Origin: Pseudomonas extremorientalis
GTDB lineage: Bacteria > Pseudomonadota > Gammaproteobacteria > Pseudomonadales > Pseudomonadaceae
Direction: 5' to 3'
NCBI RefSeq assembly: GCF_001870465.1
Contig: NZ_MDGK01000060.1
Coordinates: 62,001-126,000 of the forward strand
DNA length: 64,000 nt
The position numbers were made by a program, and so were the translations under genes. Below, one piece after another: positions 48,390-57,038 of the stretch. Every line of letters begins with the position of its first letter. Position 1 is the first letter of the stretch. Under the pieces are notes generated by a model. That model was not told the origin of the DNA, made no database searches, and saw nothing but the letters and a program-made list of their open reading frames with translations.

Positions 48390-50000
48390 TTACCACACTG
48401 CGATCGTTGAATCCGTCCTTGGCTCCGTTCCACCGCACAATACACCACTGACCGGATCACGCAGGATGATCTGGCCACGCCCGTAGTCGGTGAGGTCGCT
48501 GGCGATCTGCACCTGGTGCCCGCGTCGCGCCAGGGCATTGGCCAGGTCACTAGAGGCACCGTGTTCGATGCCGACCTTCATGTCGCCCAGCCATTGCCAG
48601 CGCGGCGCGTCCAGGGCCGCTTGCGGGTTGAGGCCGAAGTCCACCAGGTTCATCACCATCTGCACATGGCCCTGGGGTTGCATGTAGCCGCCCATCACGC
48701 CGAATGGCCCGAGGGCCTGCCCGTCCTTGGTGAGGAAGCCGGGAATAATGGTGTGGAAGGTTTTCTTGCCCGGTGCCAGGCAGTTGGCGTGACTTGGGTC
48801 GAGGCTGAATTCCTGCCCACGGTTCTGCAGGGCGATGCCGCTGTCGGGCAGCACCACGCCGGAGCCGAAGCCGTGGTAGTTGCTCTGGATGAACGAGACC
48901 ATATTGCCCTCGGCATCCGCCGTGGCCAGGTACACCGTGCCGCTGGCATGGGGGTCGCCGGGCTTGGGCGGCTGCGCCTGTTCGCCGATCTGCCCACGGC
49001 GGCGGGTGCTGTAGGCATCGCTGAGCAGGTCGGCGACGGCCACGCGCATGTGCAACGGGTCGGTGATGTGGTGCAGGCCGTCGCTGTAGGCGAGTTTCAT
49101 CGCCTCCAACTGGCGGTGCCAGGTCTGCTGGCTGTCGCGGTGATCGAAGCTGAAGCCTTCAAGGATTTTCAACGCCATCAGCGCCACCAGGCCCTGGCCG
49201 CTGGGCGGGATTTCCCAGACGTCCACCCCTCGGTAGTTGACGTGGATAGGGTCCACCCATTGGGCGCGATAATCCTGGAGGTCGCTGGCGCGCAGGTAAC
49301 CGCCACTAGCCCTGGAATGCACATCCAGGCGTTCGGCCAGGGCACCGCGATACAAGCTTTCGCAACGGGTAGCGGCGAGTTCTTCCAAGGTACGTGCCTG
49401 GGCCGGGTTGCGGAATATCTCACCCGCCCGGGGCGCACGGCCGTCGATCAGGAACGTGTCGAACCAGGCGTCCAGGGCCGGGTCACGATGGGGGCCGAAT
49501 TCATCCAGCGCGGCCTGCCAGAGCTGGGCGATCACCGGCGACAACGGGAAGCCGTCACGCGCCAGGCTGATGGCGGGCTGCAGCAACTCGGCAAACGGCA
49601 ACTTGCCGAAGCGCTCGGACAGCTCGGCCCAGGCCGAGGGGCAACCGGGCACGGTGACCGGTGTCCAGCCATACAGCGGCATCCGGTCGTGCCCCGCCGC
49701 CTTGACCGCCTCGATACTCAAGGCCGCCGGCGCGTGGCCATTGCCGTTCAGGCCGTGCAGCCGGCCCTTGCACCAGACCAGCGCGAACGCGTCGCCGCCC
49801 AGGCCACAGCCGGTGGGCTCCACCACCGTGAGCGCGGCCGCCGTGGCAATCGCCGCATCAATGGCGTTACCGCCCTGTTGCATGATCTGGATACCGGCCT
49901 GGGCCGCCAGGGGCTGGGACGCCGCAACCATGCCGCGACGGGCAAACACGCTTTGGCGCTGCGAGGGATAGGGGTACTCGTGAGCAGAAAATTTCAACAT
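48390..50000 (-). CDS. Gamma-glutamyltransferase family protein
   Basis: A 536-residue Ntn-hydrolase of the GGT superfamily. The N-terminal ASQPLAAQAGIQIMQQGGNAIDAAIATAAALTVVEPTGCGLGGDAF is highly typical, and the autoprocessing Thr starts the small subunit in HASGTVYLATADAEGNMVSFIQSNYHGFGSGVV. The family hydrolyses or transfers gamma-glutamyl groups (glutathione and related). No clear signal peptide is seen, so it may be cytoplasmic. It lies 35 bases downstream of an amino-acid-type ABC transporter, implying that the imported ligand is a gamma-glutamyl compound. Confidence 0.87.
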   Translation of the reverse strand: MLKFSAHEYPYPSQRQSVFARRGMVAASQPLAAQAGIQIMQQGGNAIDAAIATAAALTVVEPTGCGLGGDAFALVWCKGRLHGLNGNGHAPAALSIEAVKAAGHDRMPLYGWTPVTVPGCPSAWAELSERFGKLPFAELLQPAISLARDGFPLSPVIAQLWQAALDEFGPHRDPALDAWFDTFLIDGRAPRAGEIFRNPAQARTLEELAATRCESLYRGALAERLDVHSRASGGYLRASDLQDYRAQWVDPIHVNYRGVDVWEIPPSGQGLVALMALKILEGFSFDHRDSQQTWHRQLEAMKLAYSDGLHHITDPLHMRVAVADLLSDAYSTRRRGQIGEQAQPPKPGDPHASGTVYLATADAEGNMVSFIQSNYHGFGSGVVLPDSGIALQNRGQEFSLDPSHANCLAPGKKTFHTIIPGFLTKDGQALGPFGVMGGYMQPQGHVQMVMNLVDFGLNPQAALDAPRWQWLGDMKVGIEHGASSDLANALARRGHQVQIASDLTDYGRGQIILRDPVSGVLCGGTEPRTDSTIAVW

Positions 50001-50035
50001 GGCTAAGACTCGTCAACACAGGGTGATGGAAAGAC

Positions 50036-50815
50036 TCACAACACACGACTGAGAAAGGCCCGGGTACGGGGATGGCTGGGGCGGCTGAAAATCTGTTCCG
50101 GCGGCCCTTGTTCGATGAGTTCGCCCTGGTCGAGCACCACCACGCGGTCGGCCACTTCACGGGCAAAGCCCATTTCGTGGGTGACCACCACCATGGTCAT
50201 GCCCTCCTCGGCCAGCTCCTTCATCACCTGCAGCACCTCGCCGACGGTTTCCGGGTCGAGGGCGCTGGTGGGTTCGTCGAACAGCATGGCCTGGGGTTTC
50301 ATCGCCAGGGCGCGGGCAATCGCCACCCGCTGCTGCTGGCCGCCGGAAAGCATCGACGGGTAATGGCTGGCCTTGTCCGCCAGGCCGACCCGCGCCAGCA
50401 ATCCACGGGCTTGCTCCAAGGCTTCGGCGCGAGATGTGCCGAGCACCTGGATCGGCGCTTCGATGATGTTTTCCAGCGCGGTCATGTGGGGGAACAGGTT
50501 GAAACGCTGGAACACCATGCCGATGTCGCGGCGTTGGCGCGCGATGTTGCGCTCCGAATCGCGTACCAGGCTGCCATCGCTGCGCTCGCGATAGCCCATG
50601 GCACGACCGTTGACGCGGATGCGCCCACTCTGGATGTCTTCCAGCAGGTTGATGCAGCGGATAAAGGTGGTCTTGCCCGAGCCGGAGGCGCCGATCAGCA
50701 CCACCACTTCGCCGCGCCGCACTTGCAGGGAGATGCCCTTGAGGATCTGCAGGGTGCCGAACGACTTGTGGATGTCCAGCGCCTCGATGATCAGTTCTTC
50801 ACTCTGGTGCGCCAT
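50036..50815 (-). CDS. Amino-acid ABC transporter ATP-binding protein
   Basis: A 259-residue GlnQ-type ATPase: Walker A GASGSGKTT, signature LSGGQQQRVAIARAL, Walker B AMLFDEPTSALD and switch His in VTHEMGFARE. The ATG at 50815 has AGGGG upstream; the longer frame overlaps the permease gene. It is a paralogue of the ATPase at 27035 but belongs to a separate operon. Confidence 0.88.
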   Translation of the reverse strand: MAHQSEELIIEALDIHKSFGTLQILKGISLQVRRGEVVVLIGASGSGKTTFIRCINLLEDIQSGRIRVNGRAMGYRERSDGSLVRDSERNIARQRRDIGMVFQRFNLFPHMTALENIIEAPIQVLGTSRAEALEQARGLLARVGLADKASHYPSMLSGGQQQRVAIARALAMKPQAMLFDEPTSALDPETVGEVLQVMKELAEEGMTMVVVTHEMGFAREVADRVVVLDQGELIEQGPPEQIFSRPSHPRTRAFLSRVL

Positions 50816-50817
50816 GG

Positions 50818-51594
50818 TTATCGTCCCCTCAGCAGTTTCAAGGTGCTGCGCCCGAACATGCGGCTGGACGCCGGTGGCGGCGCGGATGGCCGGTCGGACT
50901 GGCCGAAGCGCGCCTCCAGCCAGCGCTGGAAAAAGCCCCACAGCGTGGTAAGCATCAAGAAGTAAATCGCCACGACCAGGTACAACTCGAACACGCGGAA
51001 CGTCGCCGAGGTGACCATCTGCGTGCTCAGCAGCAATTCCTGCACGCCGATCACGCTGACCAGGGTGGTGTTCTTGAGCATCACGTTGAACTCATTGCCC
51101 AGCGGCGGCACGATCACGCGAAACGCCTGGGGCAGCACGATGCGCCGCATCAGCTTGGCAAAGCCCATGCCCAGGGAACGCCCGGCTTCGTATTGGCCCT
51201 TGTCCACCGCGCCGATGCCGGCGCGGATGATCTCGGCCATGTATGCGCCTTCGTTCAAGCCCAGCGCGATGATCGCCGCCTGAATATTGCCGGGGATGAC
51301 CAGGCCGAACAGCGCGATGTCCTCGAAACGGAAAATCCCGCCCGCCGCCAGCGCGGTGTACAGGAATACGATCTGCACCAGCAGCGGCGTACCACGCATC
51401 AGCCACACATAAAAGCGTACCGGCAAGTGCAACAGCGGGTTCTTCGACAAGCGCAGCAGCGCCGCCGCCAGCCCCAGCACGCAGCCCAGCAGCATCGCCG
51501 ACACCGCGATCAGGCAGGTCAGCCACAGCCCGGTGAGGTACACCCCGCTCGGCTGAAACAGGTACTGCCAGAACACATCCCAATTGAAATTCAT
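50818..51594 (-). CDS. Amino-acid ABC transporter permease
   Basis: A 258-residue inner-membrane permease of the His/Glu/Gln/Arg family. It has FYVWLMRGTPLLVQIVFLYTAL, LNEGAYMAEIIRAGIGAVDKGQYEAGRSLGM (EAA loop) and IVLPQAFRVIVPPLGNEF. It lies two bases from the ATPase start and 12 bases from the binding-protein stop, so all three are one operon. Confidence 0.88.
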   Translation of the reverse strand: MNFNWDVFWQYLFQPSGVYLTGLWLTCLIAVSAMLLGCVLGLAAALLRLSKNPLLHLPVRFYVWLMRGTPLLVQIVFLYTALAAGGIFRFEDIALFGLVIPGNIQAAIIALGLNEGAYMAEIIRAGIGAVDKGQYEAGRSLGMGFAKLMRRIVLPQAFRVIVPPLGNEFNVMLKNTTLVSVIGVQELLLSTQMVTSATFRVFELYLVVAIYFLMLTTLWGFFQRWLEARFGQSDRPSAPPPASSRMFGRSTLKLLRGR

Positions 51595-51606
51595 CGCCGG
51601 TGTGCC

Positions 51607-52413
51607 TCAGTCGAGTGTGTCGCTGCTGACATGCCATTTGTTCAGCAACTGGACGTAGCTGCCGTCGCTGCGCATGTCGCTGATCACCTGCTGCACGGCG
51701 GCGGTGAGTTGCGGGTCGTCCTTGCGCATGCCCAAACCGGTGAGGATGCGGCTGAACGCTGGCACGCCTTCCTGGAACAGGTCCGGGGCCATGGCGGCGT
51801 AATAGCCGGCCGTTTCCACGGTGGTACCGTAGGCGTCGACCTGGCTGATGCGCAGCGCCTGGAAGGCGTCGGTGTCGGTGTTGTACACCACCAGTTTCAT
51901 CGGCGGCTTGCCGGCCTTGGCCAGGCTGTCGTTCTGCGCGTCCAGCAGGGTCTTGATGGTGGAGCCGTTGAGCACCGCGACCTTGTGTCCGGACAAGTCA
52001 TCCAGGGTCTTGATGCCCTTGGGGTTGCCCTTGGGCACCACCACCGATTGGCTGGAATACATGTAGTTGACGATGTCGATCACCTGGCGTCGCTCAGGCT
52101 TGTCGAACAGTTGGTCGACGATCATGTCGCACTGCTGGGCGAGCAATGCCGGCACCAGGCCAGAGAACGGAATCACTCGCCACTGCACCTGCTTGTCGCC
52201 CAGGCGCCTGGCGATCTCCAGGCCCAGGTCGATGGTGAGCCCGCGGGGTTTCTGTGCTTCATCGAAGGACACCAGGGGCGGTGAATCCATCCCCGAGCAG
52301 TAGATGAGTTTGTCGACGTTCTTCAGGCGCTCCGGCACCTGGGGCGCGGCGACGGCCCATTGGGTACAGAGGCCGAGGGAGACAGCCACCAGCAAGGCGC
52401 GGTGTTTATGCAT
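51607..52413 (-). CDS. Amino-acid-type periplasmic binding protein
   Basis: A 268-residue family-3 solute-binding protein. Signal peptide ends near WAVAAPQ. It contains LTIDLGLEIARRLGDKQVQWRVIPFSGLVPALLAQQCDMIVDQLFDKPERRQVIDIVNYM and GHKVAVLNGSTIKTLLD. The ATG at 52413 is the signal-peptide start. Together with the neighbouring GGT gene, a gamma-glutamyl or peptide-like ligand is suggested but not proven. Confidence 0.86.
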   Translation of the reverse strand: MHKHRALLVAVSLGLCTQWAVAAPQVPERLKNVDKLIYCSGMDSPPLVSFDEAQKPRGLTIDLGLEIARRLGDKQVQWRVIPFSGLVPALLAQQCDMIVDQLFDKPERRQVIDIVNYMYSSQSVVVPKGNPKGIKTLDDLSGHKVAVLNGSTIKTLLDAQNDSLAKAGKPPMKLVVYNTDTDAFQALRISQVDAYGTTVETAGYYAAMAPDLFQEGVPAFSRILTGLGMRKDDPQLTAAVQQVISDMRSDGSYVQLLNKWHVSSDTLD

Positions 52414-52478
52414 GACCAGACACTCCAGTTCGTTGATTAACGGGGCAGGACTCAACGTCAACACACAGCAGGTGTTTC

Positions 52479-53150
52479 TTATTGTTGTTCGGTTTGCAGG
52501 AACTGGATCAGTGCAGGCACGGTGCCTTCGATGTGTTCGCGCACCACGGCCTCGGCGCGGGCGGCGTCACCGGCACGGATCGCGTCGAGGATCACCGCGT
52601 GTTCCTGGCGGGCACTGAGGGGTTTTTCGCCGTGCTGCAACCACAGGCGCATGGGCGCTTCGACCAGTGAGTACAGCGCCGAAATCTGCTTCATCAGGCG
52701 TGGGCGGCCACTGAGGCTGCACAGGTATTCGTGGAAAGCGCGGTGCCGGCTGACCCAGGCGGCGCTGTCGTCGCGGTAGTCGTCCATCGCGTCGAGCAAG
52801 CGCTCCAGCGCGGCCAACTGGCGCTCGCCGATACGCCCCACCGCGACGCGCACCGCCAGGCCTTCGAGGGCGCTGCGCATTTCGAACACTTCGTGCAGTT
52901 CATCGATATCCAGGCCGCTGACGATGGCGCCGCGATTGGGCCGCAAGGTCACCAGGCCCTGTGCGTCCAGGCGGCGAAAGGCTTCGCGCACCGGCATGCG
53001 GCTCATGCCGATTTCGCTGGCGATATCTTCGGCGATCAGACGGTCGCCTTTGCGGTAGCGACCGCCGCAAATGGCATCGAGCAGGAAGTTGTAGGCCTCC
53101 TCCTCGGCGGTGAGGGGCTGGCGGTCAACATAAGCGGGGGCAAATTGCAT
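52479..53150 (-). CDS. GntR-family (FCD domain) transcriptional regulator
   Basis: A 223-residue regulator. The winged-helix N-terminus has GGRYRKGDRLIAEDIASEIGMSRMPVREAFRRLDAQGLVTLRPNRGAIV. The FCD ligand-binding helices follow with FEMRSALEGLAVRVAV and HRAFHEYLCSLSGRPRL (His ligands of the metal site). The ATG at 53150 has AAGGTG 7 bases upstream; a TTG ten codons upstream is possible. It heads the ABC-transporter/GGT block and probably regulates it, responding to the imported compound. Confidence 0.85.
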   Translation of the reverse strand: MQFAPAYVDRQPLTAEEEAYNFLLDAICGGRYRKGDRLIAEDIASEIGMSRMPVREAFRRLDAQGLVTLRPNRGAIVSGLDIDELHEVFEMRSALEGLAVRVAVGRIGERQLAALERLLDAMDDYRDDSAAWVSRHRAFHEYLCSLSGRPRLMKQISALYSLVEAPMRLWLQHGEKPLSARQEHAVILDAIRAGDAARAEAVVREHIEGTVPALIQFLQTEQQ

Positions 53151-53170
53151 CGGCAGCACCTTTTGAATTT

Positions 53171-53180
53171 TTGTATCCAA
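53171..53180. promoter_or_regulatory. Possible GntR operator
   Basis: TTGTATCCAA, one base from the palindrome TTGTATACAA often bound by FCD-type GntR regulators. It lies 21 bases upstream of the GntR ATG, which would allow autoregulation. Confidence 0.4.
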
Positions 53181-53414
53181 TTATCCATGGAAACGAAAAA
53201 GCAGGAAGCATGCCAAATCACGGCGCTATGACCCAAGCGCTTGATTCAAATGAAATAGGCCCATTGCATCAGCGGAAACCGTGAAGGGATCGTGCACAAG
53301 CTTGCTACCTGACCGCTCAGAAAACGCCCCCTCAGTGGGCAGAAGTAACAACTCAGAGCATGCCCACCTCGCATTCATGACGATGACCACTGGCGAACGG
53401 CAACACGCGGCCGT

Positions 53415-54305
53415 TCACTGTGGCCATTGCTCAAGCAGTATCGAGACGAATTTTTCCGCCGCCGGCGAAAGCGATGACCCTCGACGGTAAACCAGGCCCA
53501 AAGAGCGGTTCACCACGGGCTCGATCAATGGAACGCTGACCAGGGTGGGATGATCATCAGCCGGCATGGCCAGGCTTGGCATCGCCGAAACCCCCAGGCC
53601 GGCCTCCACCAGGCCCAGTGAAGTCGAAAGGTGCTGGACTTCATAGAACCATTGCGGCCGCCAACTCAAGCCCGACAGAGCGTGGTCGAGCAGCATGCGG
53701 TTGCCGCTCAAACGCCCTACCCCGATAAGGCGGTAATCGCTCAATTCAGACCAGGTGACCGAACTGCGCCCTGCCAGCTCGTGATCACGCCGGCACGCCA
53801 ATACAAAGGGCTCACTGACCAATGGCACGAACTCAATGTCCGGGTGCTGCCCACTCATCATGTTGATACCGAAGTCGGCTTCCCCGCGCAGCACCGCTTC
53901 AAGCCCCTCATTCGCACTCAAATCCAGCAGACGGATGCGGATTTTCGGGTAGCGCTCGTTGTACAGACGGATCACTGAAGGCAGGAAATAGAACGCGGCG
54001 GTAGGGATACACGCCAGGGTTACACGGCCGATCTGGCGTTCGGCCAGTTCACGGATATTAAGAATCGACTCGTCGAAGTCATCCAGCAACCGGCGCGCCT
54101 TGGGAAGAAAGTCACGCCCGACGCTGGTAAGGCTGACTTTGCGGGTGGTGCGATCCAGCAACGCCGTGCCCAGCCCCTCTTCGAGTTTTTTTATCCGCCG
54201 GCTGAGTGCAGGTTGAGACAGATGCAAAGCATCGGCCGCTTCGTGAAAGCTACCCAATTCGGCGATTTTCACGAAAGATCGTATGTCATTCAGCTCATAG
54301 TCCAT
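53415..54305 (-). CDS. LysR-family regulator of the tricarboxylate block
   Basis: A 296-residue regulator. Its helix-turn-helix is MDYELNDIRSFVKIAELGSFHEAADALHLSQPALSRRIKKLEEGLG. The effector domain follows with LEAVLRGEADFGINMMSGQ. The ATG at 54305 is preferred to one 12 bases upstream by family N-termini. It is divergent from the PrpF/GalD-like gene with a 165-base AT-rich gap, the usual arrangement for a LysR activator and its target. In Pseudomonas putida a similar GalR controls galD-containing gallate genes. Confidence 0.86.
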   Translation of the reverse strand: MDYELNDIRSFVKIAELGSFHEAADALHLSQPALSRRIKKLEEGLGTALLDRTTRKVSLTSVGRDFLPKARRLLDDFDESILNIRELAERQIGRVTLACIPTAAFYFLPSVIRLYNERYPKIRIRLLDLSANEGLEAVLRGEADFGINMMSGQHPDIEFVPLVSEPFVLACRRDHELAGRSSVTWSELSDYRLIGVGRLSGNRMLLDHALSGLSWRPQWFYEVQHLSTSLGLVEAGLGVSAMPSLAMPADDHPTLVSVPLIEPVVNRSLGLVYRRGSSLSPAAEKFVSILLEQWPQ

Positions 54306-54470
54306 GTCCAGTCTCAACAGCCAAGGAAATTGGGAAGTCGTTTAGCGCACATTCATCATTCGCCAAACGCAATAATAACGTCAATTTTTGCATTGGAAAC
54401 ATTTTTCAAAGCTTGAGACTCTTGCTCACAGAGCATCAATTACCTCGATTGATCAACAAGAGTCAGTATT

Positions 54471-55553
54471 ATGCAAAGAATCCCCTGTGTGCTGATGCGC
54501 GGTGGTACCTCCAAAGGTCCGGTTTTTCTCGACTGGGATTTGCCGTCGTCCATCGAGGCCCGCGACGAACTGCTACTCAACCTGATGGGCTCCGGTCATG
54601 AACTGGAGATCGACGGAATCGGTGGTGGCAGCCCGCAAACCAGCAAGGTTGCGATTGTCAGCCCTTCGCTGCACCCGGATGCGGACGTCGATTACTTGTT
54701 TGTCCAAGTGATGGTGTCTCAGCGCAGAGTCGACAGCGCACCCAATTGCGGCAACATGCTGTGTGCGGTTGGCCCATTCGCCATCGAACAGGGCCTGGTC
54801 AAAGCCACCCCCGGACGCACCCGCGTGCGCATTCGCAACGTCAACACCGGGACCTTCATCCATTCCCAGGTGTACACACCGGATGGCAAAGTCAGTTATG
54901 AGGGCGATACCGCCATTGATGGCGTGCCCGGTACTGCGGCGCCGGTGCAACTGACCTTCCTGGATGCAGCCGGCAGCAAGACGGGCAAGCTCTTTCCCAC
55001 CGGCAACACGCAGGACGTCTTTGATGGCATTGCAGTGACCTGTATCGACATGGCGATGCCCATGGTGCTCGTCGAAGCCAGCCAACTGGGCAAGCGAGGC
55101 GATGAGAGCCCAGCGGAACTGGACGCCGATAAGGAGTTCCTGCGACGCCTGGAGACATTGCGGCTCCAGGCCGGCCTGGCCATGGGTCTGGGCGATGTCA
55201 GCGGCAAAGTGATTCCCAAGCCGGTGCTGGTCTCGCCCGCGAAAGCTGGCGGTACGATTCAGGTTCGCTATTTCATGCCACACAACTGCCACCGCGCGCT
55301 TGCCATTACCGGCTCGATTGGTCTGGCCACCGCGTGCGTGATAGAAGGCAGTATCGTCGCGCAGATGCTTGGCGGGGTCAGCACGCCGCGTCGTGAAGCG
55401 GTGCGTATCGAACATCCAAGCGGCGGGATTGATGTCGTATTGTCCTACACCGGCAGCAATGGTGAGACAATTCAAGCGTCCGTCGTACGCACCGCGCGCA
55501 GGCTGTTCTCCGGTTACGTCTACGCCACTGAGTCACAGCGCCTCGCCGGATAA
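54471..55553 (+). CDS. PrpF/GalD-family isomerase (aconitate or oxalomesaconate tautomerase type)
   Basis: A 360-residue protein of the PrpF family (diaminopimelate-epimerase-like fold). It has RIPCVLMRGGTSKGPVFLDWDLP, GGGSPQTSKVAIV, SAPNCGNMLCAVGPFAIE (active-site Cys in NCGN) and YFMPHNCHRALAITGSI. Members interconvert 2-methylaconitate/cis-aconitate, or keto/enol 4-oxalomesaconate (GalD). The neighbouring citrate and dicarboxylate carriers favour a tricarboxylate substrate such as an aconitate; gallate ring-cleavage genes are absent here. Confidence 0.82.
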   Translation: MQRIPCVLMRGGTSKGPVFLDWDLPSSIEARDELLLNLMGSGHELEIDGIGGGSPQTSKVAIVSPSLHPDADVDYLFVQVMVSQRRVDSAPNCGNMLCAVGPFAIEQGLVKATPGRTRVRIRNVNTGTFIHSQVYTPDGKVSYEGDTAIDGVPGTAAPVQLTFLDAAGSKTGKLFPTGNTQDVFDGIAVTCIDMAMPMVLVEASQLGKRGDESPAELDADKEFLRRLETLRLQAGLAMGLGDVSGKVIPKPVLVSPAKAGGTIQVRYFMPHNCHRALAITGSIGLATACVIEGSIVAQMLGGVSTPRREAVRIEHPSGGIDVVLSYTGSNGETIQASVVRTARRLFSGYVYATESQRLAG

Positions 55554-55608
55554 TTCCGGCGGTCGTTGGCATTTTTGCATCCGCACAATTCTAAAAATGG
55601 GTGATGCC

Positions 55609-56910
55609 ATGAAAGTTGTTAAATCGCTCTACTTCCAGATCCTCTGCGCCGTGGTGCTGGGCATTGTGGTCGGGCATTTCTGGGCTCAGCAGGCCATCGC
55701 GCTCAAACCACTGGGTGATGCGTTCATCAAGCTGATCAAGATGATGATTGCCCCCGTGGTGTTCTGCACCATCGTCACCGGCATTGCCGGAATGAGCGAC
55801 AAACGCTCGCTTGGACGCCTGCTCAGCAAGACCATGCTGCTGTTTTTTGGCCTTACGGTGATCAGCCTGGTGATTGGCCTGGTGGCGGTGTATGTGTTCC
55901 AGCCGGGCGTCGGCATGAACATTGATCCCACCCAACTGAGCACCAAAGGCTTGGCCCAGTACACCGAGTCGGCGGCAAAGCTTGGGGTTGTGGAGTTCTT
56001 CATGCACATCATCCCCGAAACCTTCGTGGGTGCCTTCAGTAAGGGGGAAGTGCTGCCGGTGCTCTTTATTGCAGTGTTGTCCGGGTTTGCCTTGTCATCC
56101 CTGGGCGAGCGTGGCAAGCCGGTACTCGACGTACTCGAAGCCGCTTCGCAGATGGTCTTCAAGATCTTCGCGTACCTGATGCGTTTTGCCCCGGTCGGTG
56201 CCTTCGGCGCCCTGGCGTTCACCGTGGGTCAGTACGGCATCACTTCGCTGGGCTCTCTGGCGAAGTTGATCATGACGTTGTACATCGCCTGCGGCTTCTT
56301 CGTGTTCGTGGTCCTGGGCAGCATTTGCCGTAGCAACGGCTTCAGCCTGTGGAAACTGTTGCGCTACTTCCGTGAAGAATTCCTGGTGGTGCTGGGCACG
56401 TCCTCCACGGAACCGGTCATGCCACGCATGCTGGAAAAACTCGAAGCGCTGGGCTGCAAAAAAGGCGTCGTAGGCCTGGTACTCCCCACCGGCTACTCGT
56501 TCAACCTGGACGGTACGGCCATTTACCTGTCGTTGGCGGCGATTTTCATTGCCCAGGCCTGCAACATTGACCTGAGTCTGACGCAAATCATCACCATGCT
56601 GGCGATCATGCTGCTGTCCTCCAAAGGTGCCGCCGGCGTGACGGGCAGCGGGTTCGTCGCGCTCGCCTCGACCTTGACGGTCATTCACGACATCCCGTTG
56701 GCCGGCCTGGCGCTGCTGATCGGGGTTGACCGCTTCATGTCCGAAGCGCGCGCCCTGACCAGCCTGGCCAGCAACGCCGTCGCGACGGTAGTGATTTCCC
56801 TATCGGAAAATGCCTGCCATCGCGAAACGCTGCACCGGATGCTCGACGCAAAACCCTCTGCGACGCCGGTAGAAGCCTGGGAAGACTTGAAAGTCCCCAA
56901 GCGCGCTTAA
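55609..56910 (+). CDS. DctA-type C4-dicarboxylate/proton symporter
   Basis: A 433-residue member of the DAACS family (DctA/GltP): SLYFQILCAVVLGIVVGHF at the N-terminus, MMIAPVVFCTIVTGIAGM, the re-entrant serine-rich loop LGTSSTEPVMPRMLEKLEALG, VLPTGYSFNLDGTAIYLSLA and SSKGAAGVTGSGFVALASTL. The ATG at 55609 is used; an ATG four codons upstream is possible. DctA is usually a single gene, so linkage to a PrpF protein and CitMHS carrier is notable. Confidence 0.88.
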   Translation: MKVVKSLYFQILCAVVLGIVVGHFWAQQAIALKPLGDAFIKLIKMMIAPVVFCTIVTGIAGMSDKRSLGRLLSKTMLLFFGLTVISLVIGLVAVYVFQPGVGMNIDPTQLSTKGLAQYTESAAKLGVVEFFMHIIPETFVGAFSKGEVLPVLFIAVLSGFALSSLGERGKPVLDVLEAASQMVFKIFAYLMRFAPVGAFGALAFTVGQYGITSLGSLAKLIMTLYIACGFFVFVVLGSICRSNGFSLWKLLRYFREEFLVVLGTSSTEPVMPRMLEKLEALGCKKGVVGLVLPTGYSFNLDGTAIYLSLAAIFIAQACNIDLSLTQIITMLAIMLLSSKGAAGVTGSGFVALASTLTVIHDIPLAGLALLIGVDRFMSEARALTSLASNAVATVVISLSENACHRETLHRMLDAKPSATPVEAWEDLKVPKRA

Positions 56911-57038
56911 CAATAACCGGGCAACGCCCCTCCCTGACTTGACCCCTCCTCCGCCAGGCGCCTTCGGCCGCCCGGCGGATCAGGGCGCGTGCGCCTCGGC
57001 GTCAGCCACTATTACGATAACAACAAGAGAATCGTCCT

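Noticed and set aside
48516..50006. 496-codon plus-strand frame
   Set aside because: Antisense to the gamma-glutamyltransferase gene.
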